DNA of 64,000 bases, taken from positions 1 to 64,000 of the forward strand of contig JADJOA010000007.1 in assembly GCA_016714005.1 (NCBI GenBank), written 5' to 3'. The DNA is from Bacteroidota bacterium (GTDB lineage: Bacteria; Bacteroidota; Bacteroidia; AKYH767-A; OLB10). The notes beneath the pieces are model-generated. The model saw only the letters and a list, made by a program, of their open reading frames with translations, was not told the DNA's origin and ran no database searches. Made by a program: the position numbers and the translations under genes. The stretch's first letter is position 1. The number at the start of each line of letters is the position of its first letter. This document shows positions 50,291 to 60,927 of this stretch, in pieces.

Positions 50291-53200
50291 ATGAAAAAAC
50301 AACTTCTAACTCTTACAATGAGTCTGCTATTGTGCTCGTGTCTTTTTGCACAAACAGACAACCGCATTATGCATTTGCATGGTGCATTCATGCCATCAAA
50401 TAATTTATCCGAATTTGTCAGCAGCACCATTCCAGCTTCTGATGTTTATGATGGATATTATTTCAGGTACATTCAATTTAACAACGTACCAACTCAGGCA
50501 CAAAAAAATGCTATAGAGCAGTCAGGGATAAAGTTACTAAGCTATATGCCTCATAAAGCTTTTGCAGTAGCAATTCCTGCCAGCTACAACAAATCTCTTT
50601 TACAAGGATTTGATGTTAAAAGTGTAGTTACACAGGATGCTTTTAAAAAGCGCTCGAAAAATTTAATAGGTGATGCACCCGGTTATGCTACCACACAAAA
50701 AGGCTTTACAGATGTGCGTATTCAGTTTCAAAAAATATTTCGCTTTCAAAGGCATTGGAACTTGCTTCGGCTTATGGTAAAACCGGTAGCGCTGTTGCTT
50801 TAACAAACACCATAGAAGTTAGAGTTGCTGATGCAGATGTTGCAGCTATTACATCTCAGCCGTGGTGTTATTTTATTGACGCATGCTCGCCTCCATCATT
50901 TAAAGAAGATACGCCAGGACGCAGTTTGCACAGGAGCGATGTTATTAATACCGATTATCCTATGGGAAGGCATTTTAATGGAAGTGGTACAGCCGCTGCA
51001 CTTGCCGATGATGGTGCTGTGGGTCCCCACATTGATTTCACCGGAAGACTTAACAACATTTCAGCAGCAGGAGGTGGAACACATGGTGACATGACAGGCG
51101 GAATTTTAGCCGGTGCCGGTAATCTTGATCCTCGTTACCGCGGTATGGCTGATGGAGCCGAACTTAATGTGTTTGATATAGGCGGCTATCCACAAATTAT
51201 AGATGCAGTTGCCAATAATACAACACTTGGCACAACTGTATCATCAACCAGCTATTCGCAAGGTTGTAATGAATATACTACCGACACTCAATTTGGCGAT
51301 CAGACCATTAATGATAACGGACAGTTAGAGTTTGTTTTTTCTGCGGGCAATAATCAAGGTGGTGATTGTGGATACGGTGCCGGAGCAGGTTGGGGAACTA
51401 TCACAGGCGGTTACAAGCAAGGAAAAAATGTAATTGCTGTTGCTAATTTGGATGCATTAGAGGTGCAAGACCCTTCAAGTAGCCAAGGCCCGGCATCTGA
51501 TGGAAGAATTAAACCTGATATTGCTGCTAATGGCAGGAACCAAATGTCAACTGATCCTAACAATGGCTACCAGGTTGGTGGCGGAACATCCGCTGCATGT
51601 CCTGGTATTGCCGGAATTACTTTGCAATTAACACAAGCTTATAAGGAAATTAACTCTTCAACCGATGCACCTACTGCACTATTAAAAGCAAGTTTATTAA
51701 ACAGTGCTGAAGACATTGGAGTAGTTGGACCCGATTTCAGGTACGGCTACGGCAGGGTAAATGCTTACCGTGCAGTAAAAGTTTTAGAAGACAATACTTA
51801 TTTTAATTCAACCATTTCGCAAGGCGGAAGTAACACACATTCAATTACAGTTCCCTCAGGAGTTAAGCAAGTTAAAGTTTTGTTGTATTGGCACGATGAA
51901 GGTGGCAATCCTGCGGCATCAACCTATTTAGTTAATGATTTGGATATGGTTGTTACTGATCCGGCATCTATAGGATGGTTCCCATGGATATTAGATCCTA
52001 CACCCAACGTGGTTAACCTTACGACTCCGGCCATTAGAGGTGCCGACCATTTAAATAATATTGAACAGTTTACCTATGATAACCCTGCTGCAGGAACTTA
52101 TACTGTTACTATCAGCGGATTTGCTGTACCACAAGGCCCACAGGAATACTACTTAGTGTATGAGTTTAGAATGGATGATGTAGCAGTTACATATCCGGGC
52201 GGTGGTGAAGGTTTTGTTCCTGGCGAGCAGGAAGTTTTAAGATGGGATGCTGTTAAAGGACAGGGCGGATTTAATATTGAATACTCAATAGATAATGGCT
52301 CAACATGGCTCAACATTGCAAACGGGTTTAACCAAAACAGTTTGCAATATACATGGAATGTTCCTAACACTCCAACAGGCGAAGCTTTAGTAAAAGTTAG
52401 TACCGCTACTGCAACCGGAACAAGTTTTTCTACATTCAGCATAATTGGTGTGCCGCAAAATTTTTCTGTTGATTGGGTTTGCGTTGACAGTATTCGTTTA
52501 GAATGGGATCCAGTGGCGGGTGCCGCATCTTATGAAGTAAGTATGCTTGGCGCTGCGTATATGGACTCTGTTGGAACTACAACCACCAACAGCATAATAT
52601 TAAGTGGCACCAGCCCTTCACAGGATTATTGGTTTAGCGTAAGAGCAGTGTTAGCTAATGGAGCCAAAGGCAGAAGAGCACTTGCGATTTTTAGGGATGG
52701 AACAGGCTTATTAAACTGCCCATTAGCTGTTGATGTGCAAACAAATGCCGTGTTAGGTCCTGGAACAGGAACCCTACAGGATTGCCAAAACCTGGCTGCT
52801 TCTTCAATAACAATGGAGATTGAAAACCGTGGACAAAATGCCGTTACAAATGTTCCGGTTTATTATAGTTTAAACGGAGGAACTCCTGTAAGTGGCACCT
52901 ATGCGGGAACCATTGCACCATTTGCAACAGCAACCTATACATTTTCTTCAACTGTTAATTTATCTGTTGCCGGTATCTATAATATACAAACCCGACCGAT
53001 TATTCAGGTGATTTAAATAGCACAAATGACACAGCAAACGCAACAGTTACAGTAATTGCAGGAGTTACTGAAACGCTTCCTTTTATAGAAAATTTTGATT
53101 CTTATTGAACTTGTAAGACTGCAAGTGACTGCGAAGCGACCATCTGTAATTTTGGAGGCGGTTGGATAAATGAAACGAATCTTGGTCAGGATGATATAGA

Positions 53201-54675
53201 TTTTAGAATTAACAATGCACCTACACCATCTGTAAACACCGGGCCAGATGCAGACCACACTTCAGGAGCGGGAAATTACGCTACACCGAAGCATCTGCTT
53301 GCTTTGATAAAAAGGTAAATCTGGTTTCTCCTTGCATAGATTTAACAACTGCAACAAGTCCTACACTATCATTTTGGTATCACATGTATGGTGCCGATAT
53401 GGGAGAATTACATGTTGATTTATATGCAAACGGAACATGGGTTAATGATATAATTCCGGCAATAAGTGGTGATCAGGGTAATCAATGGTTGCAGGCAAAT
53501 ACAAACCTTACTGCTTACGTTGGCGGTAAAGTAAACATCCGTTTTAGAGGAGAAACAGGACCTAATTTTACTAGTGATATTGCTATAGATGATATTAACG
53601 TGTATGAAACATCTGCACCACCTGTTGTAAATTTCAATATTAATAACCAGTCATCATGTGTTGGCGGAATAATACAGTTAACGGATTTAAGTAATAATAA
53701 TCCAACCTCATGGAACTGGGTTTTTACTCCTAATACGGTAACTTTTGTAAATGGAACCTCAGCCTCATCACAAAATCCGCAAGTGCAGTTAAATAATGGA
53801 GGTAGTTATGATATTACTCTTACTGCAACTAATGGTTTTGGAAGCAATAGTTTAACACAAAATGCTATTGTTACTGCTACAAACGCTACTCTTCCACCAG
53901 TATCTGAAGATTTTCAAGTTGGTTTTCCACCTGTAGGTTGGTCAATAGTGTCATCAGTAGGTTCTCCAAATTGGAATCCTTCTGTTTCCATCACAGGTTC
54001 AGCAGGCACACCTACTATTGCTGCCTACTTTGATAACTTTAATTACAATAACCCAGGCTCAATGGATTATTTAAAAACCATGGAGCTTGATTTAACTAAT
54101 GCTCTATCTGCCATTAATACATTTGATGTTGCTTATGCTCGATACAGCGCAGCGTTTTCAGATACACTTATTGTGGCTGTTTCTACAGATTGCGGAAATA
54201 CCTTTACCAATGCCTATGTAAAAGGCGGAGTTGCGTTGGCAACTGTTGCAGACCAAACTGCAATATGGCAGCCCGCATCTGCCACAGAATGGCGCAACGA
54301 TACTGTGGATCTTAATGCTTACTTAGGGCAAAAGATTATTGTTGCGTTTATAAACCTAGGTTATTTTGGTAACAGTATGTACCTAGATAATATTAATATT
54401 GATGTTACCACAAGTATTAATAGCCTATCATTAGCCTCTCAATTAAAGGTTACTCCTAATCCATCAACCGGATTGTTTAAGTTAGATTTAAGTTCTGTTG
54501 CAGATAAGGTTGAATATAATGTAACAGATATTAGTGGCAGAACCGTTTTGTCAAAAAGGTAAAACAAGGAAGCGTAACTGAAGTAATTGATTTAAGCATG
54601 ATGTCAAAAGGATCATATATGCTTTACCTTAACACCGGTAATGAAACCAAACAGGTTAAGCTTGTTGTAATGTAA
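50291..54675 (+). CDS. Subtilisin-like (S8) protease with T9SS sorting domain (frameshifts and one in-frame stop)
   Basis: A signal peptide (QLLTLTMSLLLCSCLFAQ) and propeptide-like region are followed by an S8 catalytic domain: LADDGAVGPHID (Asp), GGGTHGDMTGGILAG (His), FSAGNNQGGDCG, and GGGTSAACPGIAG (Ser). Then come a P-domain-like region (about 51810-52170), a fibronectin-like domain, a CARDB-like segment, MAM-like segments (FWYHMYGADMGELHVDLYAN; TFDVAYARYSAAFSDTLIV) separated by a PKD-like domain, and a C-terminal sorting domain (VTPNPSTGLFKLDL ... KGSYMLYLNTGNETKQVKLV). Breaks lie near 50745, 53010, 53280 and 54560. TGA at 53106-53108 interrupts an otherwise open frame. About 1460 aa. 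Confidence 0.85.
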
Positions 54676-54695
54676 AACCATTTCAGTTAAATTTT

Positions 54696-54732
54696 AAGGT
54701 TGCCCCTCACTAAAAGGGCAACCTTTTTTATT
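54696..54732 (+). terminator. Intrinsic terminator after the protease gene
   Basis: Perfect stem AAGGTTGCCC (54696-54705) / GGGCAACCTT (54716-54725), 10-nt loop, T run. About 230 nt of AT-rich sequence then precede the Bat operon, and the operon promoter should lie there. Confidence 0.9.
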
Positions 54733-54961
54733 CTCAGTGGTTCTCAACCTGTAATATGCGTTCCCAAAGAATGAATCCATTAAGTGTGAATTAAAAAGCT
54801 TATTGGCATTGTTGGTAAATTACCTCGAACCACCCATATTTTTTAACTCAAAAATTATTTTTGCGCTGCCTTAAAAGCACTAATACGGTTAACATTTTTT
54901 AACAGCACTATTCACTCACCATTCACAGCTACTCATTTAAAATTGCAACATAAATTTTTCT

Positions 54962-55947
54962 ATGACAGACATTAAAGAGATAAACGAAAAATACAACGCG
55001 AAAGCGCATTTGTTGACCTGCTCAATATGGAGCTGGTAAAGTAATTGTTGGTCAAAAATATATGGTAGAGCGCTTGCTCATTGGCATGTTATCTAACGGG
55101 CATATTTTGCTGGAGGGTGTCCCCGGTCTTGCAAAAACGCTTGCCATTAAATCCGTTATCATCAGCCATACACGCCAATTTTAGCCGCATACAATTTACG
55201 CCCGATTTATTGCCTGCCGATGTAATTGGTACGCTTATTTATAATCAGAAGAAAGAAGAATTTAATGTACGCAAAGGACCCATCTTCGCTAACTTTATTT
55301 TGGCTGATGAAATAAACCGCGCTCCCGCTAAAGTGCAAAGCGCTTTACTTGAAGCCATGCAGGAAAAGCAAGTTACTATTGGCGAAGAAACCTTTAAACT
55401 GCATGAACCCTTCCTGGTTCTTGCTACACAAAACCCCATTGAACAGGAAGGAACATATCCATTGCCCGAAGCACAGCTTGACCGTTTTATGTTAAAGCTT
55501 GTAATTGGTTATCCTAATAGGGAAGAAGAAAAAGCCATCATCAGGCAAAACCTTTCGGCAGAGCAAACATCAATTTTACCCATTTTAAAAACTGAAGATA
55601 TTTTAAAAGCGCGTGCTGTTGTAAAAGAGGTTTACATGGACGAAAAAATTGAGAAGTATATTGTTGACATTGTTTTTGCTACACGTTTTCCCAAAGACAA
55701 TAACCTTAGCAAACTTGCTCAGTTAATTAATTATGGAGGCTCACCACGCGCAAGTATAAACCTGGCGTTAGCAAGTAAAGCTTTTGCATTTATCAAACGC
55801 AGAGGCTATGTAATACCTGAAGATGTTAAAGCTGTTTGCCACGATGTTATGCGTCACCGCATTGGTTTAACCTACGAAGCAGAAGCTGAAAACATTACCA
55901 CCGATATTGTTATTAATGAAGTGCTTAATGCAGTTGAGGTGCCATAA
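54962..55947 (+). CDS. MoxR-family AAA+ ATPase of the Bat operon (frameshifted)
   Basis: Begins MTDIKEINEK at ATG 54962. Breaks near 54995, 55022 and 55150 interrupt the N-terminal third, where shifted frames read GKVIVGQKYMVERLLIGML and GHILLEGVPGLAKTLAIKS (Walker A). The open rest has FSRIQFTPDLLPADVIGT, FILADEINRAPAKVQSALLEAM (Walker B), VLATQNPIEQEGTYPLPEA and GGSPRASINLA. About 330 aa. Its neighbour encodes DUF58, the usual MoxR partner, and VWA proteins follow, so it probably remodels or activates the Bat complex. Confidence 0.88.
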
Positions 55948-56030
55948 AGAAATGATGGATGCAGAATTATGAATTAATAATTTCTCTGCTTCATTCCTTT
56001 TAAATTTTGACTTATTTCTTTTGACTTAAA

Positions 56031-56931
56031 TTGGAGACCACAGAGTTACTAAAAAAAAGTACGCAAGATTGAAATAAAAACCCGGGGATTATCTAATCAG
56101 ATTTTCTCAGGCGAATATCATTCTGCTTTTAAAGGTCGTGGTATGGCATTTAGCGAAGTGCGTGAATACATGCCCGGTGATGACATAAGAGCCATTGACT
56201 GGAACGTAACCGCGCGCTTTAATCATCCCTACGTTAAAATTTTTGAAGAGGAAAGAGAGCTTACGGTTATGCTGTTGGTTGATGTTAGTGCATCTGGCGA
56301 GTTTGGCACACAAAAACAATTTAAGCGCGAGTTAATTACCGAACTCTGTGCAGTGCTTTCTTTTTCTGCTATTCAGAACAATGATAAGATTGGTGTGATT
56401 TTTTTCAGTGATAAAATTGAATATTTCATTCCCCCAAAAAAGGGAAAGTCTCACATACTGCGCATCATCCGTGAATTAATTAATTACGAAACCGAAAGTA
56501 AAGGGACAGATATTGCCCAAGCATTACGTTATTTTACCAACGTAATTAAAAAGCGTTGCATTGCTTTTCTGATTTCTGATTTTTATGATGATTCTGTTAT
56601 TCAAAAAAAATCAAAAGCCTTTGAAGAGGCATTGAAAATTGCATCGCGTAAACACGATTTGGTATCTATAAAAATTTCTGATTTACGCGAGAAAGAATTG
56701 CCGGCTGTTGGCCTTATCCGTTTTACCGATGCGGAAACCGGCAAAACAAAATGGATTGATACGGCTGATGATAGTGTTAGAAAAAACTATCGCAACTATT
56801 ACTCTATGCGTGAAAATATCTTAAACAGTATGTTCACTAAATCGGGCATTGATAAAATTGAACTTCAAACAGGGAGCAACTACATACAACCGTTAATGAA
56901 CTTTTTAAGAGGAGAGGGAAGAGATGATTAA
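56031..56931 (+). CDS. DUF58 (VWA-like) protein of the Bat operon (frameshifted at start)
   Basis: TTG 56031 starts METTELLKK. Removing one A from the A8 run near 56052-56059 then gives VRKIEIKTRGLSNQIFSGEY and HSAFKGRGMAFSEVREY, the standard opening of bacteroidotan DUF58 proteins. The open remainder has PGDDIRAIDWNVTARFNHPYVKIF, a VWA-like metal site (LLVDVSASGEFG, DxSxS type) and LISDFYD. About 300 aa. The first in-frame ATG (56143) would cut the conserved opening and is rejected. It overlaps the next gene by 8 nt. Confidence 0.88.
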
Positions 56932-57940
56932 GTTAAATGTATTAACTCAAAATTCAAAAGTTTTAAGTGGTAAGTTAAATGGCTATATTTTTCTTTTATC
57001 ACTTCTGCATTGTTTGTTTTTTGTTTCGCAAAATACCCTAGCACAAAGTGTAACAGCGTCTGCCACACTTGATACCAGTGTAATTTTAATTGGTCAGCAA
57101 ACTAAATTGCATTTGGTAGTTACTCATCCCAAAAGTGTTCAAGTGCAATTTCCGTTTGTGCCTGATACATTATCAAAAGTTGAGTTCATCAGCAAATCAA
57201 AAATTGATACCGTATCATCAGATGCAAATAACATCACGCGAAAGCAGGATATAACACTCACTGCCTGGGACAGCGGATTTTATGTCATCACTCCATTTAT
57301 ATTCACTTACAAAATGCCGGTGACACCACAAACCTCATTGCCGAAACACAGCCGCTTTTGCTTACCACCAATGTTATACCCGTTGACACCACCAAAGCCA
57401 TTCGCGATATCACCAAACCCATTGCCGTTGGTTTATCGTGGCAGGAAATGTTGCCTTATATTATTGCAGCACTTGCCGTACTCTTTAATTATTGGAATTA
57501 TATACTACCTCAAAAAACGAAAAGTTGCTGCTCCTGAAATTGTAACTCCTAAAATTCCTTCAAAGCCGGCACACATTATTGCTATTGCAGAATTGGATGC
57601 ACTTAAAGAAGAAAAGCTTTGGCAACAAGGTTACTTCAAACAGTATCATACACGTATTACAGAAATTATCCGTGCCTATTTAGGAAGACGTTATAATGTT
57701 GATGCATTGGAAATGACTACTGATGATATTTTAAACCACAGTCAGATCAATCATCTCAACAATACAAACTTTGAACAGGTAAAATATCTTTTGCAACTTG
57801 CCGATTTAGCAAAATTTGCAAAAGCGCAACCGCTTGCTTTAGAAAATGAACAAGCACTATCATCGGCATACTTATTTGTTGATGCAACTAAAGAACAAAC
57901 CGTAAAGCACGCAGAAAAGAAGGAGGAGAGTAATGTTTAA
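56924..57940 (+). CDS. DUF4381/BatD-like membrane protein of the Bat operon (two compensating frameshifts)
   Basis: Signal-like leader (GYIFLLSLLHCLFFVSQ), then a strand-rich periplasmic domain (SVTASATLDTSVILIGQQTK; LTAWDSGFYVITPF). Between about 57313 and 57485 the open frame is Pro-rich nonsense. The +1 frame over the same stretch reads AGDTTNLIAETQPLLLTTNV, then TKAIRDITKPIAVGLSWQEM and LPYIIAALAVLF, a normal juxtamembrane segment and helix. One lost and one gained base therefore cancel. A cytoplasmic tail follows (AELDALKEEKLWQQGYFKQY; EIIRAYLGRRYNVDALEMTT). It overlaps batA by 8 nt. Confidence 0.75.
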   Translation: MIKLNVLTQNSKVLSGKLNGYIFLLSLLHCLFFVSQNTLAQSVTASATLDTSVILIGQQTKLHLVVTHPKSVQVQFPFVPDTLSKVEFISKSKIDTVSSDANNITRKQDITLTAWDSGFYVITPFIFTYKMPVTPQTSLPKHSRFCLPPMLYPLTPPKPFAISPNPLPLVYRGRKCCLILLQHLPYSLIIGIIYYLKKRKVAAPEIVTPKIPSKPAHIIAIAELDALKEEKLWQQGYFKQYHTRITEIIRAYLGRRYNVDALEMTTDDILNHSQINHLNNTNFEQVKYLLQLADLAKFAKAQPLALENEQALSSAYLFVDATKEQTVKHAEKKEESNV

Positions 57941-58928
57941 CGATATTCACTTTGCACATCCATATTTTTTTTGGTTGTTGCTGCTTATCCCATTTATGCT
58001 TCTCTGGCACTTTAAAGTTAATTTAAAGCGTAGGGCTGATGTTCGTATTTCAAGCATGTTGCCATTTCAGAATTATCGTAAAACATTAAGGCAGCAAATT
58101 AGCTGGCTACCGTTGGTTGCACGTATGCTTACCGTAGTTTTTGCCGTGTTTGCTCTTGCGCGCCCACAATCAAGCTCAAAAGGAAAAAATGTTACCACTG
58201 AGGGCATCTCCATTATGCTTGCACTTGATATTAGTGATAGTATGCTTGCCGAAGATTTAAAACCCAACCGCATTGAAGCAGCTAAAGATGTTGTTATTGA
58301 TTTTGTAGAAAATCGCCCTAATGACTTGATTGGATTGGTCGTTTTTAGCGGAGAAAGCTTTTCGCAATGCCCCCTTACAAGCGACCATGCTGTGCTAAAA
58401 AATTTATTAAAGGATGTAAAGAGCGGCATGCTTGCACAAGGCACTGCCATTGGCGAAGGATTAGCAACAGCTGTTGCACGTGTTAAAGATGCAAAAACAA
58501 AAAGCAAGGTTATTATTTTATTGAGTGATGGTGTAAACAATGCCGGTTCGGTTGCCCCGCTTACTGCCGGAGAAATTGCAAAAACATTTGGCATTCGTGT
58601 TTACACTGTTGGAGTCGGAACAAAAGGTATGGCTCCTTACCCGTTCCGTACACCTTTTGGAATTCAATACCAGAATATGGAAGTTCAGATAGACGAGGAT
58701 GTAATGAGACAGATTTCTGCCGGAACTGATGCTAAGTATTTTCGTGCCACAGGTAATAAGACTTTAAAAGAAGTGTATAAAGAGATTGATAAAATGGAAC
58801 GCACAAAAATTGAAGTAACAGAATTTAAAAGATACAGCGAAGAATATTTGATGTTTGCCCTTGCTGCGGGATTCTTTCTGTTACTTGAAATTTCTTTACG
58901 TTATACAATTTTAAGAAGTATACCCTAA
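57933..58928 (+). CDS. batA: BatA: VWA-domain membrane protein
   Basis: 331 aa, intact. Two N-terminal helices (YFFWLLLLIPFMLLW; MLTVVFAVFALARP), then a periplasmic/cytoplasmic VWA domain with a complete MIDAS: LALDISDSM (Asp99, Ser101, Ser103), the GTAIGEGLATA Thr, and LLSDGVNNAG. A C-terminal helix (LMFALAAGFFLLLEISL) closes it. Known in Bacteroides as part of the aerotolerance (Bat) operon; the exact molecular function is unsettled. Confidence 0.92.
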   Translation: MFNDIHFAHPYFFWLLLLIPFMLLWHFKVNLKRRADVRISSMLPFQNYRKTLRQQISWLPLVARMLTVVFAVFALARPQSSSKGKNVTTEGISIMLALDISDSMLAEDLKPNRIEAAKDVVIDFVENRPNDLIGLVVFSGESFSQCPLTSDHAVLKNLLKDVKSGMLAQGTAIGEGLATAVARVKDAKTKSKVIILLSDGVNNAGSVAPLTAGEIAKTFGIRVYTVGVGTKGMAPYPFRTPFGIQYQNMEVQIDEDVMRQISAGTDAKYFRATGNKTLKEVYKEIDKMERTKIEVTEFKRYSEEYLMFALAAGFFLLLEISLRYTILRSIP

Positions 58929-59031
58929 ATTAGAAAATCAAAACATTGTCCAATTAAATTGTTTATTCAATAAAGCTCTTATAAATCACCAAATTCATAA
59001 TTAAAAATTATAATTCTTAATTCCTAAAGCA

Positions 59032-60071
59032 ATGTTTCGTTTCGCACAACAAGAATATCTGTTACTGCTGGCAGCCGTGCCAGTGTTTGTTGTGCTTTAT
59101 TTTTTATTGCGTAGTTGGAGAAAAAATGCGCTTAAAAAATTTGGTGACAATTCATTAGTGTTGCAGTTAATGCCTCTGCGTGCTAACACAAAACCTTTAC
59201 TTAAATTTATTTTAATAACGTTTGCTTTTGTTTTTCTGACAGTTGCCATTGACCGCAATTGGGAACTAAGTTAGAGGAAGTAAAACACAAAGGTGTTGAT
59301 GTAATAATTGCGCTTGATGTTTCAAACAGTATGAAAGCCGAAGATATTAAACCAAACAGGCTTGAACGCTCCAAGCAGGCAATTGCACGGTTGATTGACA
59401 AATTACAAGGCGATAGAATTGGCTTAATAGTTTTTGCGGGTGAGGCTTATGTGCAGTTGCCCATTACCACTGATTATGGTGCGGCAAAATTATTTCTCGG
59501 TTCTATTGATTCGGATATTGTACCCACTCAGGGTACTGCAATTGGTAAGGCAATAGATTTAGCTATTGAATCGTTTGCTGGTAGTGATAGCAACAAACAC
59601 AACAAGTCAGTTATTGTAATTACTGATGGTGAAAATCATGAGGATGATGCTATTGAAGCTGCAAAAGAAGCATATGAGAAAAACATAACTGTGCATACCA
59701 TCGGTATGGGTTCAATTAATGGGTCACCTATTCCGGTTTTTTACAATGGGATGCGTACAGGCTTTATGCAAGACCAAAATGGTCAAACCGTTATGACTAA
59801 ATTGGACGAGAACAATCTTCAGCAAATTGCCGAAGCCGGACACGGAAAATTTATTCGTGCAACAACAAGTGATGATGGTCTGGGAATTATTATGAAAGAA
59901 ATAAATGCTATGCAGAAAAACGAGTTCGGCTCAAAAATGTTTACCGATTATGCCGACCAGTTTCAGTATTTCATTGCTCTAGCATTATTATTATTACTGA
60001 TAGAATTTATCATTTCTGAAAAAAGGAGCAAGTGGATAGACGCTTTAAATTTGTTCGGACAAAAAAAATGA
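59032..60071 (+). CDS. batB: BatB: second VWA-domain membrane protein (frameshifted)
   Basis: The N-terminal piece (59032-59274) has two helices (YLLLLAAVPVFVVLYFLL; FILITFAFVFLTVAI). After a break near 59262 the frame continues LGTKLEEVKHKGVDVIIALDVSNSM (MIDAS DxSxS), GTAIGKAIDLA, VITDGENHEDDA and a C-terminal helix (FIALALLLLLIEFII). About 346 aa. Its stop overlaps the batC start (ATGA). Confidence 0.9.
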
Positions 60072-60817
60072 GAACGCATTTAAGAAACTTCTTTGCATCG
60101 TTCGTGCAAAACTTTGCACATTCGCATATTTGCACATTCGCAATTACCGGGTTGCTCTGTTTACTTAATTCTGCAACAAACGCTCAAAGCGACAAGCCTC
60201 TTGTTCGCAAAGGCAATAAATTGTACGATGAAAAAAAGTATGCCGATGCGGAAACGCAATACCGTAAAGGATTAGAAAAAAATAAAGACAGCTACGAAGG
60301 CGCGTTTAACTTAGGTGGTGCATTGTATAAACAGGAAAAATTTGATGAAGCGACAGGTTATTATCATAACATTATTCAAAAAGGAGGCGATGATAAAACT
60401 ATTGCCAATGCTTATCATAACCTGGGCAATGCATTGTTGAAATCCGAAAAATCTGAGGAGAGTGTAAATGCGTATAAAAATGCTTTGAAGAAGAATCCTA
60501 ATAGCGAAGACACGCGCTATAATATGTCGTATGCTTTACAAAAATTAAGACAGCAACAACAGCAGCAACAGCAGAACAAAGACGATAAAAAACAAGATAA
60601 AAAAGAAGAGAAGAAACAAGACCAGCAACAAAAGCAGGACGAGAAAAAAGACGATCAAAAGAAACAGGAGCAACAACAGCAGCAAAAGCAAGAACAAAAA
60701 TTATCTAAAGAAGAAGCAGAAAGAATTTTGCAGGCTTTAAAAAATGATGAAAAGAAGTTGCAAAAAAATCTTCAAAAGAAAGAGGGCGTGAGAGCGAATA
60801 TTGAGAAGCAATGGTAG
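60068..60817 (+). CDS. batC: BatC: TPR protein with charged Gln/Lys-rich tail
   Basis: About 249 aa from ATG 60068, which overlaps the batB stop. A membrane/signal segment (ICTFAITGLLCLLNSATNAQ) is followed by three TPRs (YADAETQYRKGLEKNKDSYE; FDEATGYYHNIIQ; SEESVNAYKNALKKNPNSED). A low-complexity Q/K/E/D tail (about residues 170-225) ends in LSKEEAERILQALKNDEKKL. The tail gives the CAG/AAG-rich DNA at 60545-60700. Its role is probably assembly within the Bat complex. Confidence 0.85.
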   Translation: MRTHLRNFFASFVQNFAHSHICTFAITGLLCLLNSATNAQSDKPLVRKGNKLYDEKKYADAETQYRKGLEKNKDSYEGAFNLGGALYKQEKFDEATGYYHNIIQKGGDDKTIANAYHNLGNALLKSEKSEESVNAYKNALKKNPNSEDTRYNMSYALQKLRQQQQQQQQNKDDKKQDKKEEKKQDQQQKQDEKKDDQKKQEQQQQQKQEQKLSKEEAERILQALKNDEKKLQKNLQKKEGVRANIEKQW

Positions 60818-60927
60818 TACTTTAAATACCGAGTATTAAGTATAAAGCACCAAAAAAAGGTGAGTTTAAAAGGAAAATTACTGATTAGCTTGAAAAATAA
60901 ATTACATAACAAAAAATAAGGACCAAG

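Noticed and set aside
58073..58594. 173-aa minus-strand open frame
   Set aside because: Antisense shadow of batA, whose MIDAS motif is complete.
60545..60700. CAG/AAG-rich tract as a DNA satellite
   Set aside because: It is the coding sequence of the Gln/Lys-rich tail typical of BatC and is not a regular tandem repeat.
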